From positions 62,001-126,000 of the forward strand of contig NZ_QSNG01000001.1 in assembly GCF_003416765.1 (NCBI RefSeq): a stretch of 64,000 nucleotides of DNA, written 5' to 3'. Under the pieces are notes generated by a model, which was given only the letters and a program-made list of their open reading frames with translations, did no database searches and had not been told where the DNA came from. Origin of the DNA: Paratractidigestivibacter faecalis. GTDB taxonomy: Bacteria; Actinomycetota; Coriobacteriia; Coriobacteriales; Atopobiaceae. Shown piece by piece: positions 42,604-51,460 of the stretch. Every line of letters starts with the position of its first letter. Position 1 is the stretch's first letter. The position numbers were made by a program, and so were the translations under genes.

Positions 42604-43782
42604 CTACGCGTGGGGCGTCACGGCCTTCTTGTGGTACCGGCTCTCAAAGCGCAGGGCGTAGAGGGCCAGCAGCGCCACGGCGCCAGCCGTGATGGGGGCG
42701 CCTGCCAGGGCGGGCACGTTATAGGCGGCTCCGGAGTTGAGGACCGCCTGGCCAATCTGGGCGCCCACGGCGTTTCCACCGTTGAAGGCCACCTGCACGC
42801 ACGCGGAGCCGATCATCTCGCCACCGCCCTGGCCCACCTCGACCATGGCGAGCTGCTGGGGGCTGGACGGGAAGAACAGGCCACAGCAGCACAGGACCAT
42901 GAGCGCGGCGGAGCTGGCAAGGGAGCCCGAGAACGCGTAGATGAGCAGCATGGCCACGCAGGCAATGCCCTGGCCGATGGCGGAGGCCCAGCCCGGGGTG
43001 AGCCTGTCTCCGGCGCGTCCGCCCAGCTGGGAGCCGACGATCATGCCCAGGCCGGCCAGCACCAGCAGGGCCGGCAGCATCGTGGCGCTCCAGCCGCCGA
43101 CAGTCTCGAGCCAGGGGGAGACGTAGCTCCACCAGCAGAAGATTCCCGTGTTGCCCAGGAAGACCGCGCCCAGCACGATCCAGGGGCCGGGCTTGCCCAG
43201 GAAGCGGAACTGCCCGGCCAAGCCGGCGTCTGCCACGGCCTCGATCTGCGGCACGAGCCTCCAGATGAGCAGGAGCGAGCAGAGCGCCCAGATGGCCACG
43301 AAGACAAACGCGGCGCGCCAGCTCACCATGCCGGCCAGCAGCGTTCCGAAGGGCACGCCGATGGTGTTGGCCAGCGTCTGGCCCAGGACCATGACGGCGA
43401 CGGCGCGGCCCTCCTGGCCCTTGTCGGCCATGGCGCGCGCGGCGATGGTGGCGGTGCCAAAGAAGGCGCCGTGCGGCATGCCCGAGATGAAGCGCGCCAC
43501 GGTGAGCATGCCGGCGCTGGGGGCGAGCGCGGCCATGGCGTTGCCCGCGAAGCACAGCAGCATGAAGGCCATGAGCAGGCGCTTGGGGGCAATGCTGTGG
43601 CCAAACACCAGGATGAGGGTGCCAAAGCAGACGCCAATGGCGTAGGCGGAGATGAAGCCGCCGGCCTCGGGCACTGTGACGCCCACGCCCGCGGCGACGT
43701 TGGTGATGATGCCCATGAGCACGAACTCCGCAAAGCCCAAGGCAAACGTGCCGGCGGCCAGCGCGATTAGGCCCTTCTTCAT
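42604..43782 (-). CDS. MFS transporter, AraJ/DHA1-like
   Basis: The 392-residue protein has twelve predicted membrane segments. It starts GLIALAAGTFALGFAEFVLMG, the signature of the sugar-efflux/AraJ group, and has SGMPHGAFFG in segment 4. It is a proton-coupled exporter; the substrate is unknown. ATG 43782 lies seven bases after GGAGGT. The frame extends 41 codons upstream without a ribosome site. Confidence 0.88.
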   Translation of the reverse strand: MKKGLIALAAGTFALGFAEFVLMGIITNVAAGVGVTVPEAGGFISAYAIGVCFGTLILVFGHSIAPKRLLMAFMLLCFAGNAMAALAPSAGMLTVARFISGMPHGAFFGTATIAARAMADKGQEGRAVAVMVLGQTLANTIGVPFGTLLAGMVSWRAAFVFVAIWALCSLLLIWRLVPQIEAVADAGLAGQFRFLGKPGPWIVLGAVFLGNTGIFCWWSYVSPWLETVGGWSATMLPALLVLAGLGMIVGSQLGGRAGDRLTPGWASAIGQGIACVAMLLIYAFSGSLASSAALMVLCCCGLFFPSSPQQLAMVEVGQGGGEMIGSACVQVAFNGGNAVGAQIGQAVLNSGAAYNVPALAGAPITAGAVALLALYALRFESRYHKKAVTPHA

Positions 43783-43928
43783 GCGTGATACCTCCAGACG
43801 CGGCCGTCCGCCGACCGCAAGTGTGTAATTTGCCCGTGACAGTATACGGGCATCTAAACTCAATTCAACGAAAGACTGGTTGCTGCCATGTTGCGATGCA
43901 GCCACGCGTCGTTAGGGAGGTTCTCGCC

Positions 43929-44630
43929 ATGCCCTACATAGAGTTCGCAGACGTCGTGCGTGCCTACGGGGCCGGCTCGACCCTGGTCCACGCCCTGGAC
44001 GGAGCGAGCTTTGCCGTGGAGAAGGGCGAGCTCGCCGTCATCCTGGGCCAGTCCGGCGCGGGCAAGACCACGGCGCTCAACATCCTGGGCGGCATGGACC
44101 GCGCCACGTCCGGCCGCGTGGTGGTGGGCGGGCGCGACGTGAGCCGCGCCACCGAGGACGAGCTGGTCATGTACAGGCGCGAGGACGTGGGCTTCGTCTT
44201 CCAGTTCTACAACCTGGTGCCCAACCTCACCGCGCTGGAGAACGTGGAACTGGCGGCCCAGATCTGCCCGGACTCCCTGGACGCGGAGGAGACGCTTGGC
44301 AAGGTGGGGCTGGCGGAGCGCCTGGCCAACTTCCCGGCGCAGCTCTCCGGCGGCGAGCAGCAGCGCGTCTCCATTGCGCGCGCCCTGGCAAAGAACCCAA
44401 AGCTTCTGCTCTGCGACGAGCCCACGGGAGCGCTTGACTACCAGACGGGCAAGCAGATCCTGCAGCTCCTGCAGGACACCTGCCGCAGGGACGGCATCAC
44501 GGTCATCATCGTCACGCACAACGCGGCCCTGGCAGACATGGCCGACCGCCTCATCCGCTTCAAGAGCGGCCGCGTGACCCAGATGAGCGTGAACCCCAGC
44601 CCCGTGCCCATCGCGCAGATAGAGTGGTAG
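43929..44630 (+). CDS. ABC exporter ATPase, MacB/LolD type
   Basis: The 233-residue ATPase has [23 protein letters not shown] and [12 protein letters not shown], with the [21 protein letters not shown]-loop typical of the MacB/LolD family. It powers the FtsX-type permease encoded directly downstream, from which it is separated by eight bases. ATG 43929 follows GGAGG. Such pairs export or sense peptides or lipoproteins. Confidence 0.92.
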   Translation: MPYIEFADVVRAYGAGSTLVHALDGASFAVEKGELAVILGQSGAGKTTALNILGGMDRATSGRVVVGGRDVSRATEDELVMYRREDVGFVFQFYNLVPNLTALENVELAAQICPDSLDAEETLGKVGLAERLANFPAQLSGGEQQRVSIARALAKNPKLLLCDEPTGALDYQTGKQILQLLQDTCRRDGITVIIVTHNAALADMADRLIRFKSGRVTQMSVNPSPVPIAQIEW

Positions 44631-44638
44631 GTGGACGC

Positions 44639-47600
44639 GTGAAGCCCGGAAAGCCCGCATTCGCCCCGCGCTCCGCCTTTGGCATCGGCGTCCTGCGCAC
44701 TGTGCGCGGAAGCCTCAAGCGCTTTGTGGCGCTGGCCACCATTTGCGCCCTGGGCGTGACCATGATCTGCGGCCTCAAGGTGGCCTGCATTGACCTGCGT
44801 GCCTCCGCAGACGCCTTCTTTGACGCCCAGGACCTCTTTGACCTGCGCGTCCAGTCCACGCTGGGCCTGACCGAAGACGACGTCAGCGCGCTGGCGGCCA
44901 TCGACGGCGTGGAGGCGGCCGAGGGCGGCTGGGTGGAGACCTGCTACACAACCGTGGGCTCCTCGTCCGAGAAGGTGGACGTCAAGGCTCTCAGCCCCTC
45001 CGGCATGAACCAGCCCTGCGTGCTCGACGGCCACCTGCCGGTGACGTCCGACCAGGTGGCCGTGACCAGGCGCTTCCTGGACGAGAGCGGCCTTGCCCTG
45101 GGCGACGAGGTCACCTTCCGCGGCGCCTCCGACGGCGAGAAGGACGCGGGCGCGGTCGAAGAGGACGCCACCGCGGATGCCTCCTCGACCGCGGTCTTTT
45201 CTCGCCAGACGTACACCATCTGCGGCGTGGTGCTTGACCCCACCGATATCAACGCGGGCAACGGCACGATGTCGTTTCGGGCGAGCGGAGGCTCCCAGTA
45301 CGCGTTCTTCGTGCTGCCGGCCGCGGTGACCACGGACGTGTACACGGCCGTCTACCTGCGCGTTGATGGTGCGGAGAGCCCCCTTTGCTACTCGGCTGGC
45401 TACGAGGCCTCCGTTGACGCCGTCAAGGCCCGCGTGGAGGCCATCAAGTCCGAGCGCGAGGAGGTCCGCCGCCAGGGCATCCTGGACGACGCCAGCTCCC
45501 AGATAGACTCCGCCGAGAAGGACGCGCTCGCGCAGTTGGGCGACGCGGCCGCCCAGCTGGACGACGCGCAGGCGCAGCTCGACTCCGGGGCCGCCGAGCT
45601 CGCGGACGGTCGCGCCCAGCTTGACGCCAAGTCCGCAGACGCCGCCTCGCAGCTTGACGCGGCACAGGCCCAGCTCGATGCCGGCCGCGCGGAGCTTGTC
45701 GCCAACCAACGACAGGTCACGGACGGTCTGAACCAGATTGCCGCGGGCCTGGGCTGCGACGTCGACGGCATTGGCGACGCGCTGGCCGCCGGGCGCTCCC
45801 AGCTCTCCGAGGCAAGGGGGCAGCTCAAGGCAAGTGCCCAGATGCTGTCCTCGCTCATGGGAGACGAGTGGCCCGCCGAGGCGTGGTCTCGCCTGGAGGG
45901 TGCCCAGACGCCCGAGGAGGCCCGGGCTGCGGCGGCAGACGTCAACGCCGTCCTGGTGCCCTTTGTGAGCGAGGCCCAGGGCGCCATAGACGATCTTGTG
46001 ACCGTCGTGGAGTCCGACGAGTTCCAGCAGCTCAGGGACACCTACGAGAACCTCCCGCAGTGGCTGCGCGACCGTGTTGACGCCGCCGTGGCCCAGGCTC
46101 CCGCCACGGTGCAGAAGCTCCTGCGCGCCATCCTGGAGATGCCCACCGACCAGATGGCCTCCCAGCTGCGCGACCTGCGCTCCCAGGTGGGTCAGCTCTC
46201 GGGGCTGGCCGACGGCATGGTGCAGATCGTGGAGGGGCAGGCCCAGCTCGACGAGGCGGAGGCGGGCTGGAGGCGGCTCGTGGCCGCCCAGTCCCAGCTC
46301 GACGATGCCGCCGCCCGGCTCGCAGACGGGCAGGCCGAGCTTGACGCCCAGCGCGCAAGCGCCCAGTCCCAGCTCGACGATGCCGCGCGCCAGCTCGCGG
46401 ATAGCGAGGCCCAGCTTGCCGACGGCCGCTCCGAGCTTGAGGAGGGCCGCGCCACCTACGAGCGCGAGCGTGCGGACGCCCTGGCCAAGATAGCCGAGGC
46501 CCGCGGCCGCCTCTCGGACGTGGACGAGGCCACCTGGTACGTCCAGACGCGCGACGCCCTCTCCAGCTACTCCTCCGTTGAGTCCGACGCCTCCTCCATC
46601 GAGGCCATCGGCACCGTCATCCCCATCGTGTTCTTCGTGGTGGCGGTGCTCATCAGCCTCACCACCATGACGCGCATGGTGGAGGAGGAGCGCGGGCTCA
46701 TCGGCCTCTACAAGGCGTTGGGCTATTCTCGCCGGCGGATCCTCTCCAAGTACGTGCTGTATGCGGGAGCGGCCTGCCTTGCGGGCGGCCTGGTGGGCAA
46801 CCTCTTGGGCTTTGTGGTGCTGCCGCTCATCCTCTTCACCATCTTCCAGACCATGTACGCCCTGCCGGCCTTCCTGCTGCAGTTTGACGTGGCCTACGCC
46901 GTGGGCTCCGTGGCCCTGTTTGCCCTTGGCATCGTGGGGGCGACGGCGCTGACCTGCCGCCGGGAGCTTGCCGAGCAGCCTGCCGCCCTCATGCGCCCCA
47001 AGGCCCCCAAGGCCGGAAGCCGCATTCTGCTGGAGCGCGTGCGCCCGCTGTGGCGCCGTCTCTCCTTCCTCAACAAGGTCACGGCCAGGAACATCTTCCG
47101 CTACAAGCGGCGCTTCTTCATGACGGTCTTTGGCATCGCGGGATGCACGGCCCTTCTGGTCTGCGGCTTTGGCATCAGGGACACGGTGCTCTCACTCTCC
47201 TCCAGGCAGTACGGCCAGGAGGGCGTCAGCCGCTATGACCTCATGCTCGTGACCTCCGCGGCGGACCTTGAGGGCGTGGCACAGGACCTCGACGCGGACG
47301 CGCAGGTCCAGAGCTTCCTGCCGGTCTCCGTTGACTCCGTCACGGTGAGCCATGGGGACGCCGCCGAGTCCATGCAGGTCTACGTGGTGCCCGACGGCCT
47401 TGACCTCTCGGGTTACGTGAGCCTGACCGACGATGCCGGCAATACCATTGACCTGGCCTCCGTTGGCACCGTCATCACCAAGAACGCCGAGCAGATCCTG
47501 GGCTTCTCCATGGGCCAGGAGGTTCACGTCCAGGACTCCTCCCTTGCGGAGGCCGACGTGCCCGTGGCGGCCATCTGCCAGAACTACCTGGGCAACTCCC

Positions 47601-48193
47601 TCTTCATGACCGAGTCCGCCTACCGCGAGGCCTTTGGCGCGGAGCCGCAGCTCAACGGGCTTCTCGTCAGCCTGGACGGCACGGATGCCCAGAAGATCGC
47701 GCTCTCCGAGCGGCTCTCGACCGACTCCCGGACGCTCTCCGTGGTCTCCACGACAAAGCTGGTGGAGGACTTCTCCAGCGCGTTCACGCTCATCAACACC
47801 GTGGTCTACGTGGTCATCGTGCTTGCGGCGGCGCTCTCGTTCACCGTGGTGTTCACGCTCTCCAACACCAACATCTCCGAGCGCGAGCGGGAGCTCGCCA
47901 CCATCAAGGTGCTGGGCTTCAAGAGGCCCGAGGTCCACCGCTACATCAACAAGGAGACGCTCATCCTCACGGGCCTGGGCGTGGCCGTGGGCCTTCCCGC
48001 GGGCTACGCGCTCACGCGCAGCCTCACGTGGATCCTCAAGATGCCCTCGCTCTACTTTGACACGCTGGTGGCCTGGCCCAGCTACGTGCTGGCGGCCGTC
48101 CTGGCCTTTGCCTTCACCCTGCTCGTCAACGCCATGACCAACCGCGCCCTTGACCGCGTCGACATGGTCGGTGCCCTCAAGTCCGCCGAATGA
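44639..48193 (+). CDS. FtsX/MacB-type ABC permease with long extracellular coiled coil
   Basis: This very large permease (1184 residues) is anchored by one N-terminal membrane segment (FVALATICALGVTMICGL). An extracellular part follows, with a coiled coil from about residue 280 to 640 built of AQLDAAQAQLDAG-type heptads. Then comes an FtsX domain with several membrane segments, a second extracellular domain and a final FtsX domain. Comparable proteins occur in Gram-positives beside a MacB-like ATPase. I chose GTG 44639 behind AGGTGG; GTG 44624, overlapping the ATPase stop, is possible. Substrate unknown. Confidence 0.88.
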   Translation: MKPGKPAFAPRSAFGIGVLRTVRGSLKRFVALATICALGVTMICGLKVACIDLRASADAFFDAQDLFDLRVQSTLGLTEDDVSALAAIDGVEAAEGGWVETCYTTVGSSSEKVDVKALSPSGMNQPCVLDGHLPVTSDQVAVTRRFLDESGLALGDEVTFRGASDGEKDAGAVEEDATADASSTAVFSRQTYTICGVVLDPTDINAGNGTMSFRASGGSQYAFFVLPAAVTTDVYTAVYLRVDGAESPLCYSAGYEASVDAVKARVEAIKSEREEVRRQGILDDASSQIDSAEKDALAQLGDAAAQLDDAQAQLDSGAAELADGRAQLDAKSADAASQLDAAQAQLDAGRAELVANQRQVTDGLNQIAAGLGCDVDGIGDALAAGRSQLSEARGQLKASAQMLSSLMGDEWPAEAWSRLEGAQTPEEARAAAADVNAVLVPFVSEAQGAIDDLVTVVESDEFQQLRDTYENLPQWLRDRVDAAVAQAPATVQKLLRAILEMPTDQMASQLRDLRSQVGQLSGLADGMVQIVEGQAQLDEAEAGWRRLVAAQSQLDDAAARLADGQAELDAQRASAQSQLDDAARQLADSEAQLADGRSELEEGRATYERERADALAKIAEARGRLSDVDEATWYVQTRDALSSYSSVESDASSIEAIGTVIPIVFFVVAVLISLTTMTRMVEEERGLIGLYKALGYSRRRILSKYVLYAGAACLAGGLVGNLLGFVVLPLILFTIFQTMYALPAFLLQFDVAYAVGSVALFALGIVGATALTCRRELAEQPAALMRPKAPKAGSRILLERVRPLWRRLSFLNKVTARNIFRYKRRFFMTVFGIAGCTALLVCGFGIRDTVLSLSSRQYGQEGVSRYDLMLVTSAADLEGVAQDLDADAQVQSFLPVSVDSVTVSHGDAAESMQVYVVPDGLDLSGYVSLTDDAGNTIDLASVGTVITKNAEQILGFSMGQEVHVQDSSLAEADVPVAAICQNYLGNSLFMTESAYREAFGAEPQLNGLLVSLDGTDAQKIALSERLSTDSRTLSVVSTTKLVEDFSSAFTLINTVVYVVIVLAAALSFTVVFTLSNTNISERERELATIKVLGFKRPEVHRYINKETLILTGLGVAVGLPAGYALTRSLTWILKMPSLYFDTLVAWPSYVLAAVLAFAFTLLVNAMTNRALDRVDMVGALKSAE

Positions 48194-48197
48194 TACG

Positions 48198-48230
48198 AAG
48201 TTGACAAAGGGACAGTCCCTTTGTCAACTT
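48198..48230. repeat. GGGAC-N-GTCCC palindrome, copy 3
   Basis: AAGTTGACAAAGGGAC and its exact complement flank a single A, 16 perfect pairs, five bases after the permease stop and followed by TTTG. It is probably the terminator of the exporter operon and shares its core with copies at 24464 and 49120. Confidence 0.8.
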
Positions 48231-48299
48231 TTGCGGGAAAGTTGCGAAGCCGAGGCTGGGTGGCGGACGGCCACACCCAGATGCTAGAATGCGGGCTGT

Positions 48300-48412
48300 A
48301 ACACGTGCGCCGTGACTGACGGGTTAACGCGGGAGACCGCGGGGGAGCAGCGCGCGAACACATGCCGACCGTCTGGGCAAGCCGCGCTCTCTGCCGAGGG
48401 TGGCTTGCCTTT
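48300..48412 (+). promoter_or_regulatory. ZTP/ZMP riboswitch (pfl motif) with terminator
   Basis: The conserved ZTP-aptamer blocks are present in order: CGTGACTGACGGG, a GGGAGACC hairpin, CGGGGGAGC, then CCGTCTGGGCA about 30 bases on. GGCAAGCC (48376) overlaps the last block and pairs with GGCTTGCC (48402), followed by TTTTGCGTCTTTT. That makes a terminator whose 5' arm is part of the aptamer. ZMP (AICAR) accumulates when 10-formyl-tetrahydrofolate is short. The genes downstream consume exactly this metabolite. Confidence 0.88.
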
Positions 48413-48486
48413 TGCGTCTTTTGGCCCTTCTGGCAGGCACCCCCTCGCCCTCGGCGAGCGCACGGCTCACGTCGAAGGGATGTCAC

Positions 48487-49122
48487 ATGCAAGACCTGAC
48501 CGAGCTCCTGCGCAACAACCCCTACCCCGGCCGCGGCATTGTGGTGGGCAAGGACTGCGTCTACTACTGGATCATGGGGCGCAGCGCCAACAGCAGGAAC
48601 CGCGTCTTCGTTCCCACCGAGGACGGCATCCGCACCGAGGCCCACGACCCGGCCCTCCTGGAGGACCCGAGCCTCATCATCTACCACCCCGTCCGCACCA
48701 TGGGAGACGCCCTGGTGGTAACCAACGGAGACCAGACCGACACCATCGTCAGCGTCGGGGACTTCCACCGCGGCTGCATGGCCCGCGAGTTCGAGCCGGA
48801 CGAGCCCAACTTCACCCCGCGCATCAGCGCCATTGTCAACGCCGACGGCAGCTTTGAGATCTCCATCCTCAAGCACCAGGAGAACGACCGCTGCCTGCGC
48901 GAGTTCTTCTGCTACGAGGGCGCCGACGAGGGCTGCGGCTACTTCATCTCCACCTACCAGGGAGACGGCAACCCGCTGCCCACCTTTGCCGGCGAGCCCA
49001 TCGAGGTGAGCCTGCCCGCCCCCGAGGAGGTCTGGGCCGCCCTCAACGCCGACAACAAGGTCTCTCTCTACGCCAACGTGGCCGGCAAGGTCACCCTCTT
49101 CAACAAGAACCTCGGCGACTGA
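48487..49122 (+). CDS. purO: IMP cyclohydrolase (PurO-like)
   Basis: The 211-residue protein resembles the stand-alone IMP cyclohydrolase family, which closes the purine ring from FAICAR to IMP. N-terminal NPYPGRGIVVGKD and HPVRTMGDALVVTNGDQTD are family-like. It follows the ZTP riboswitch and precedes a stand-alone AICAR transformylase. The two jobs of ordinary PurH are therefore split over two proteins here. I chose ATG 48487, behind AAGGGA. Confidence 0.85.
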   Translation: MQDLTELLRNNPYPGRGIVVGKDCVYYWIMGRSANSRNRVFVPTEDGIRTEAHDPALLEDPSLIIYHPVRTMGDALVVTNGDQTDTIVSVGDFHRGCMAREFEPDEPNFTPRISAIVNADGSFEISILKHQENDRCLREFFCYEGADEGCGYFISTYQGDGNPLPTFAGEPIEVSLPAPEEVWAALNADNKVSLYANVAGKVTLFNKNLGD

Positions 49123-49148
49123 GAAAAAGGGACAGTCCCCTTTTCTCA
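49120..49148. repeat. GGGAC-N-GTCCC palindrome, copy 4
   Basis: TGAGAAAAAGGGAC and GTCCCCTTTTCTCA flank a single A. The first three bases are the purO stop codon. It lies inside the purO-purH operon, so it may cause partial termination there. Confidence 0.75.
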
Positions 49149-49176
49149 TTCCCAACGTCAGAAAGGCGAGAAGCGC

Positions 49177-50358
49177 ATGGCAAGCGAGCTCGAGCTCAAG
49201 TACGGATGCAACCCCAACCAGAAGCCGTCCCGCATCTACATGAAGGACGGCTCCGAGCTGCCCGTGAAGGTCCTCTCCGGCAAGCCCGGCTACATCAACT
49301 TCCTGGACGCCCTCAACTCCTGGCAGCTCGTGCGCGAGCTCAAGGAGGCCACCGGCCTTCCCGCCGCGGCGTCCTTCAAGCACGTGAGCCCCGCCGGCGC
49401 CGCCGTGGGCCTGCCCCTGTCCGACATTGACCGCCAGATCTACTTCGTCGACGACGAGGGCCCGCTCACGCCCATCGCCTGCGCCTACATCCGCGCCCGC
49501 GGCGCCGACCGCATGAGCTCCTACGGTGACTGGGCCGCTCTCTCCGACGTCTGCGACGAGCGCTGCGCCCTCTACATCAAGCACGAGGTCTCCGACGGCA
49601 TCATCGCCCCTGGCTACACTCCCGAGGCGCTGGCCATTCTCTCTGCTAAGAAGGGCGGTAAGTACAACGTGGTCCAGATCGACCCGGACTACGTCTGCCC
49701 GGCCACCGAGACCAAGGACGTCTTTGGCATCACCTTCGAGCAGGGCCACAACTTCTTCCGCATTGACCGCGACCTGCTCACCGACGTGGTGACGGCCAAC
49801 AAGGACATCCCCGAGCCCGCGCAGATTGACATGATCGTGAGCCTCATCACGCTCAAGTACACGCAGTCCAACTCCGTCTGCTACGTCAAGGACGGCCAGG
49901 CCATCGGCGTGGGCGCCGGCCAGCAGAGCCGCGTCCACTGCACGCGCCTTGCCGGCAACAAGGCCGACACCTGGTACCTGCGCCAGCACCCCAAGGTGCT
50001 GGGCCTGCAGTTTGTCGACGGCATCCGCCGCGCCAACAGGGACAACGCCATCGACGTCTACATCTCCGACGAGCACGATGACGTCCTGGCCGAGGGTGAG
50101 TGGCAGAAGTGGTTTGCCGTCAAGCCCGAGGTCCTCACCTGCGAGGAGAAGGCCGCCTGGATTGCCACCCAGACCGGCGTGACCCTGGGCTCCGACGCCT
50201 TCTTCCCCTTTGGCGACAACGTCGAGCGCGCCCACAAGTCCGGTGTGACCTACATTGCCGAGCCCGGCGGCTCCATCCGCGACGACAACGTCATCGAGAC
50301 CGCCGACAAGTACGGCATGGCCATGGCCTTCACCCACATGAGGCTCTTCCACCACTAG
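49177..50358 (+). CDS. purH: AICAR formyltransferase (PurH C-terminal domain only)
   Basis: This 393-residue enzyme transfers a formyl group from 10-formyl-THF to AICAR (ZMP), giving FAICAR. It corresponds to the transformylase domain of bifunctional PurH. It carries the KHVSPAG active-site motif near residue 68, and the IMP cyclohydrolase domain is missing. The upstream purO supplies that step. The riboswitch ligand ZMP is its substrate, so induction by ZMP is self-consistent. AAAGGCGAG precedes the ATG. Confidence 0.92.
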   Translation: MASELELKYGCNPNQKPSRIYMKDGSELPVKVLSGKPGYINFLDALNSWQLVRELKEATGLPAAASFKHVSPAGAAVGLPLSDIDRQIYFVDDEGPLTPIACAYIRARGADRMSSYGDWAALSDVCDERCALYIKHEVSDGIIAPGYTPEALAILSAKKGGKYNVVQIDPDYVCPATETKDVFGITFEQGHNFFRIDRDLLTDVVTANKDIPEPAQIDMIVSLITLKYTQSNSVCYVKDGQAIGVGAGQQSRVHCTRLAGNKADTWYLRQHPKVLGLQFVDGIRRANRDNAIDVYISDEHDDVLAEGEWQKWFAVKPEVLTCEEKAAWIATQTGVTLGSDAFFPFGDNVERAHKSGVTYIAEPGGSIRDDNVIETADKYGMAMAFTHMRLFHH

Positions 50359-50385
50359 GACGCAGGTGCGGGCCGTCCGGAGCCA

Positions 50386-50484
50386 AAAACCTCACAGGTA
50401 GTCTCTTTCAAAAAGAACTTCTCGCCAGCTAGCAGGTCTTTTGCTGGCGAGAAGTTCTTGAAGAAACACTACCTGTGAGGTTTT
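50386..50484. terminator. Long nested inverted repeat between purH and mntP
   Basis: AAAACCTCACAGGTAGT (50386-50402) pairs with 50468-50484. Inside it AAGAACTTCTCGCCAGC (50413-50429) pairs with 50443-50459. Both stems have 17 perfect pairs, joined by a short internal loop. It lies between two convergent stop codons and can terminate both; its size is unusual for a terminator. Confidence 0.75.
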
Positions 50485-50521
50485 GCCTTGGCTTTGGCCC
50501 TGGCGTGGCCCGCTGGCCCCG

Positions 50522-51100
50522 CTACAGCGTGAGAATGCCCAAGTGCTCCAGGAGAATCTTGCTTCCGATGAGGATGAGCACCACGCCGCCCACGATGCTG
50601 GCGGGCTTCTCGTAGCGAGAGCCAAAGAAGTTGCCCACGAAGACGCCCGCGATGCTGAAGGCAAAGGTGGTGACGCCGATCAGCGCCACGGAGGGCACGA
50701 TGTCCACGGAGAGCGCTGCGAAGGAGATTCCCACCGCAAGGGCGTCGATGGACGTGGCAATGGCCAGGATGAGGAACTCTCCCAGGTCGATGCGGTCGGC
50801 GGGCTTGCCGTCGCCTTCGCCTGCGTCCTCGCGGAAGGCCTCCCAGAGCATCTTGCCGCCAATGACGGCCAGCAGCACGAAGGCCACCCAGTGGTCGACG
50901 GGACCGATGATGCCCAAAAACTGGCTGCCGAGTGCCCAGCCAATGAGAGGCATGAGCGCCTGGAACCCGCCAAAGAACAGGGCAAGCACCACGGCGACCT
51001 TGGGGTTGACCTCCTTCATGCCCAGGCCCTTGCAGATGGACACGGCAAACGCGTCCATGGAGAGGCCCACTGCAATGAGCAGCAGCTCAACAAGACCCAT
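50522..51100 (-). CDS. mntP: Manganese efflux pump MntP
   Basis: The 192-residue membrane protein has six hydrophobic segments. Paired DxxA-type acidic motifs lie in segments 1 and 4 (GLSMDAFAVSICKG and ATSIDALAVGISFA), the hallmark of MntP. It exports excess Mn2+. ATG 51100 follows GAGAGGAG. The 5' leader holds a probable Mn-sensing riboswitch and a terminator. Confidence 0.93.
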   Translation of the reverse strand: MGLVELLLIAVGLSMDAFAVSICKGLGMKEVNPKVAVVLALFFGGFQALMPLIGWALGSQFLGIIGPVDHWVAFVLLAVIGGKMLWEAFREDAGEGDGKPADRIDLGEFLILAIATSIDALAVGISFAALSVDIVPSVALIGVTTFAFSIAGVFVGNFFGSRYEKPASIVGGVVLILIGSKILLEHLGILTL

Positions 51101-51160
51101 CTTGACTCCTCTCTTGGCGGGACCCCTCCCGTCACGTTGCGCCCCGATGGTCGGCGCACA

Positions 51161-51213
51161 TAAAAAACGAGGCTCGCGACAGGCCGTTCCCATGGTCCGT
51201 CGCGAGTCTCGTT
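51161..51213 (-). terminator. Riboswitch-controlled terminator upstream of mntP
   Basis: On the minus strand AACGAGACTCGCGAC (51213-51199) pairs with GTCGCGAGCCTCGTT (51180-51166), 14 of 15 positions, followed by TTTTTA. It lies 60 bases before the mntP start and directly after the candidate aptamer. Confidence 0.82.
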
Positions 51214-51216
51214 GAT

Positions 51217-51305
51217 TAAGATGCACCAGGCGCAAGCCAGTGTGTTGGCAGCATCGCGGCCTTTGGCGGCCGCCACTACTCCCTCGCCAAAAGGGAGATG
51301 CTATC
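51217..51305 (-). promoter_or_regulatory. Probable yybP-ykoY (Mn2+) riboswitch
   Basis: On the minus strand the leader has GAGGGAGTAG, matching the conserved 5' block of the yybP-ykoY aptamer. A GC-rich arm and a second arm around CCAACACACTGGC follow, then the terminator. This class senses Mn2+ and commonly precedes mntP. The match is by eye; the 3' half is less clear than the first block. Confidence 0.65.
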
Positions 51306-51359
51306 ACAACTGTCGTCAACGCCCGCATGTTACCGCCCGGGAAACAAGCGCTTCTCGCC

Positions 51360-51418
51360 TTGTACTTTAGTTTGCTAAAGCGTATAGTCAGCGGCGTCAT
51401 CACTTTAGCGTGCTAAAG
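51360..51418 (+). promoter_or_regulatory. Promoter with two CTTTAGCNNGCTAAAG operators
   Basis: TTGTAC (51360) and TATAGT (51383) are exactly 17 bases apart. A 16-base palindrome CTTTAGTTTGCTAAAG fills the spacer at 51365-51380 and a second, CTTTAGCGTGCTAAAG, lies at 51403-51418 just after the start point. Their start points are 38 bases apart. This is a classic repressor arrangement upstream of the amino acid ABC genes; I do not recognise the regulator. Confidence 0.78.
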
Positions 51419-51460
51419 CGCCCGGCGAGAAGAGCCCGGGCGCAGGGGAGGAGACCCACC

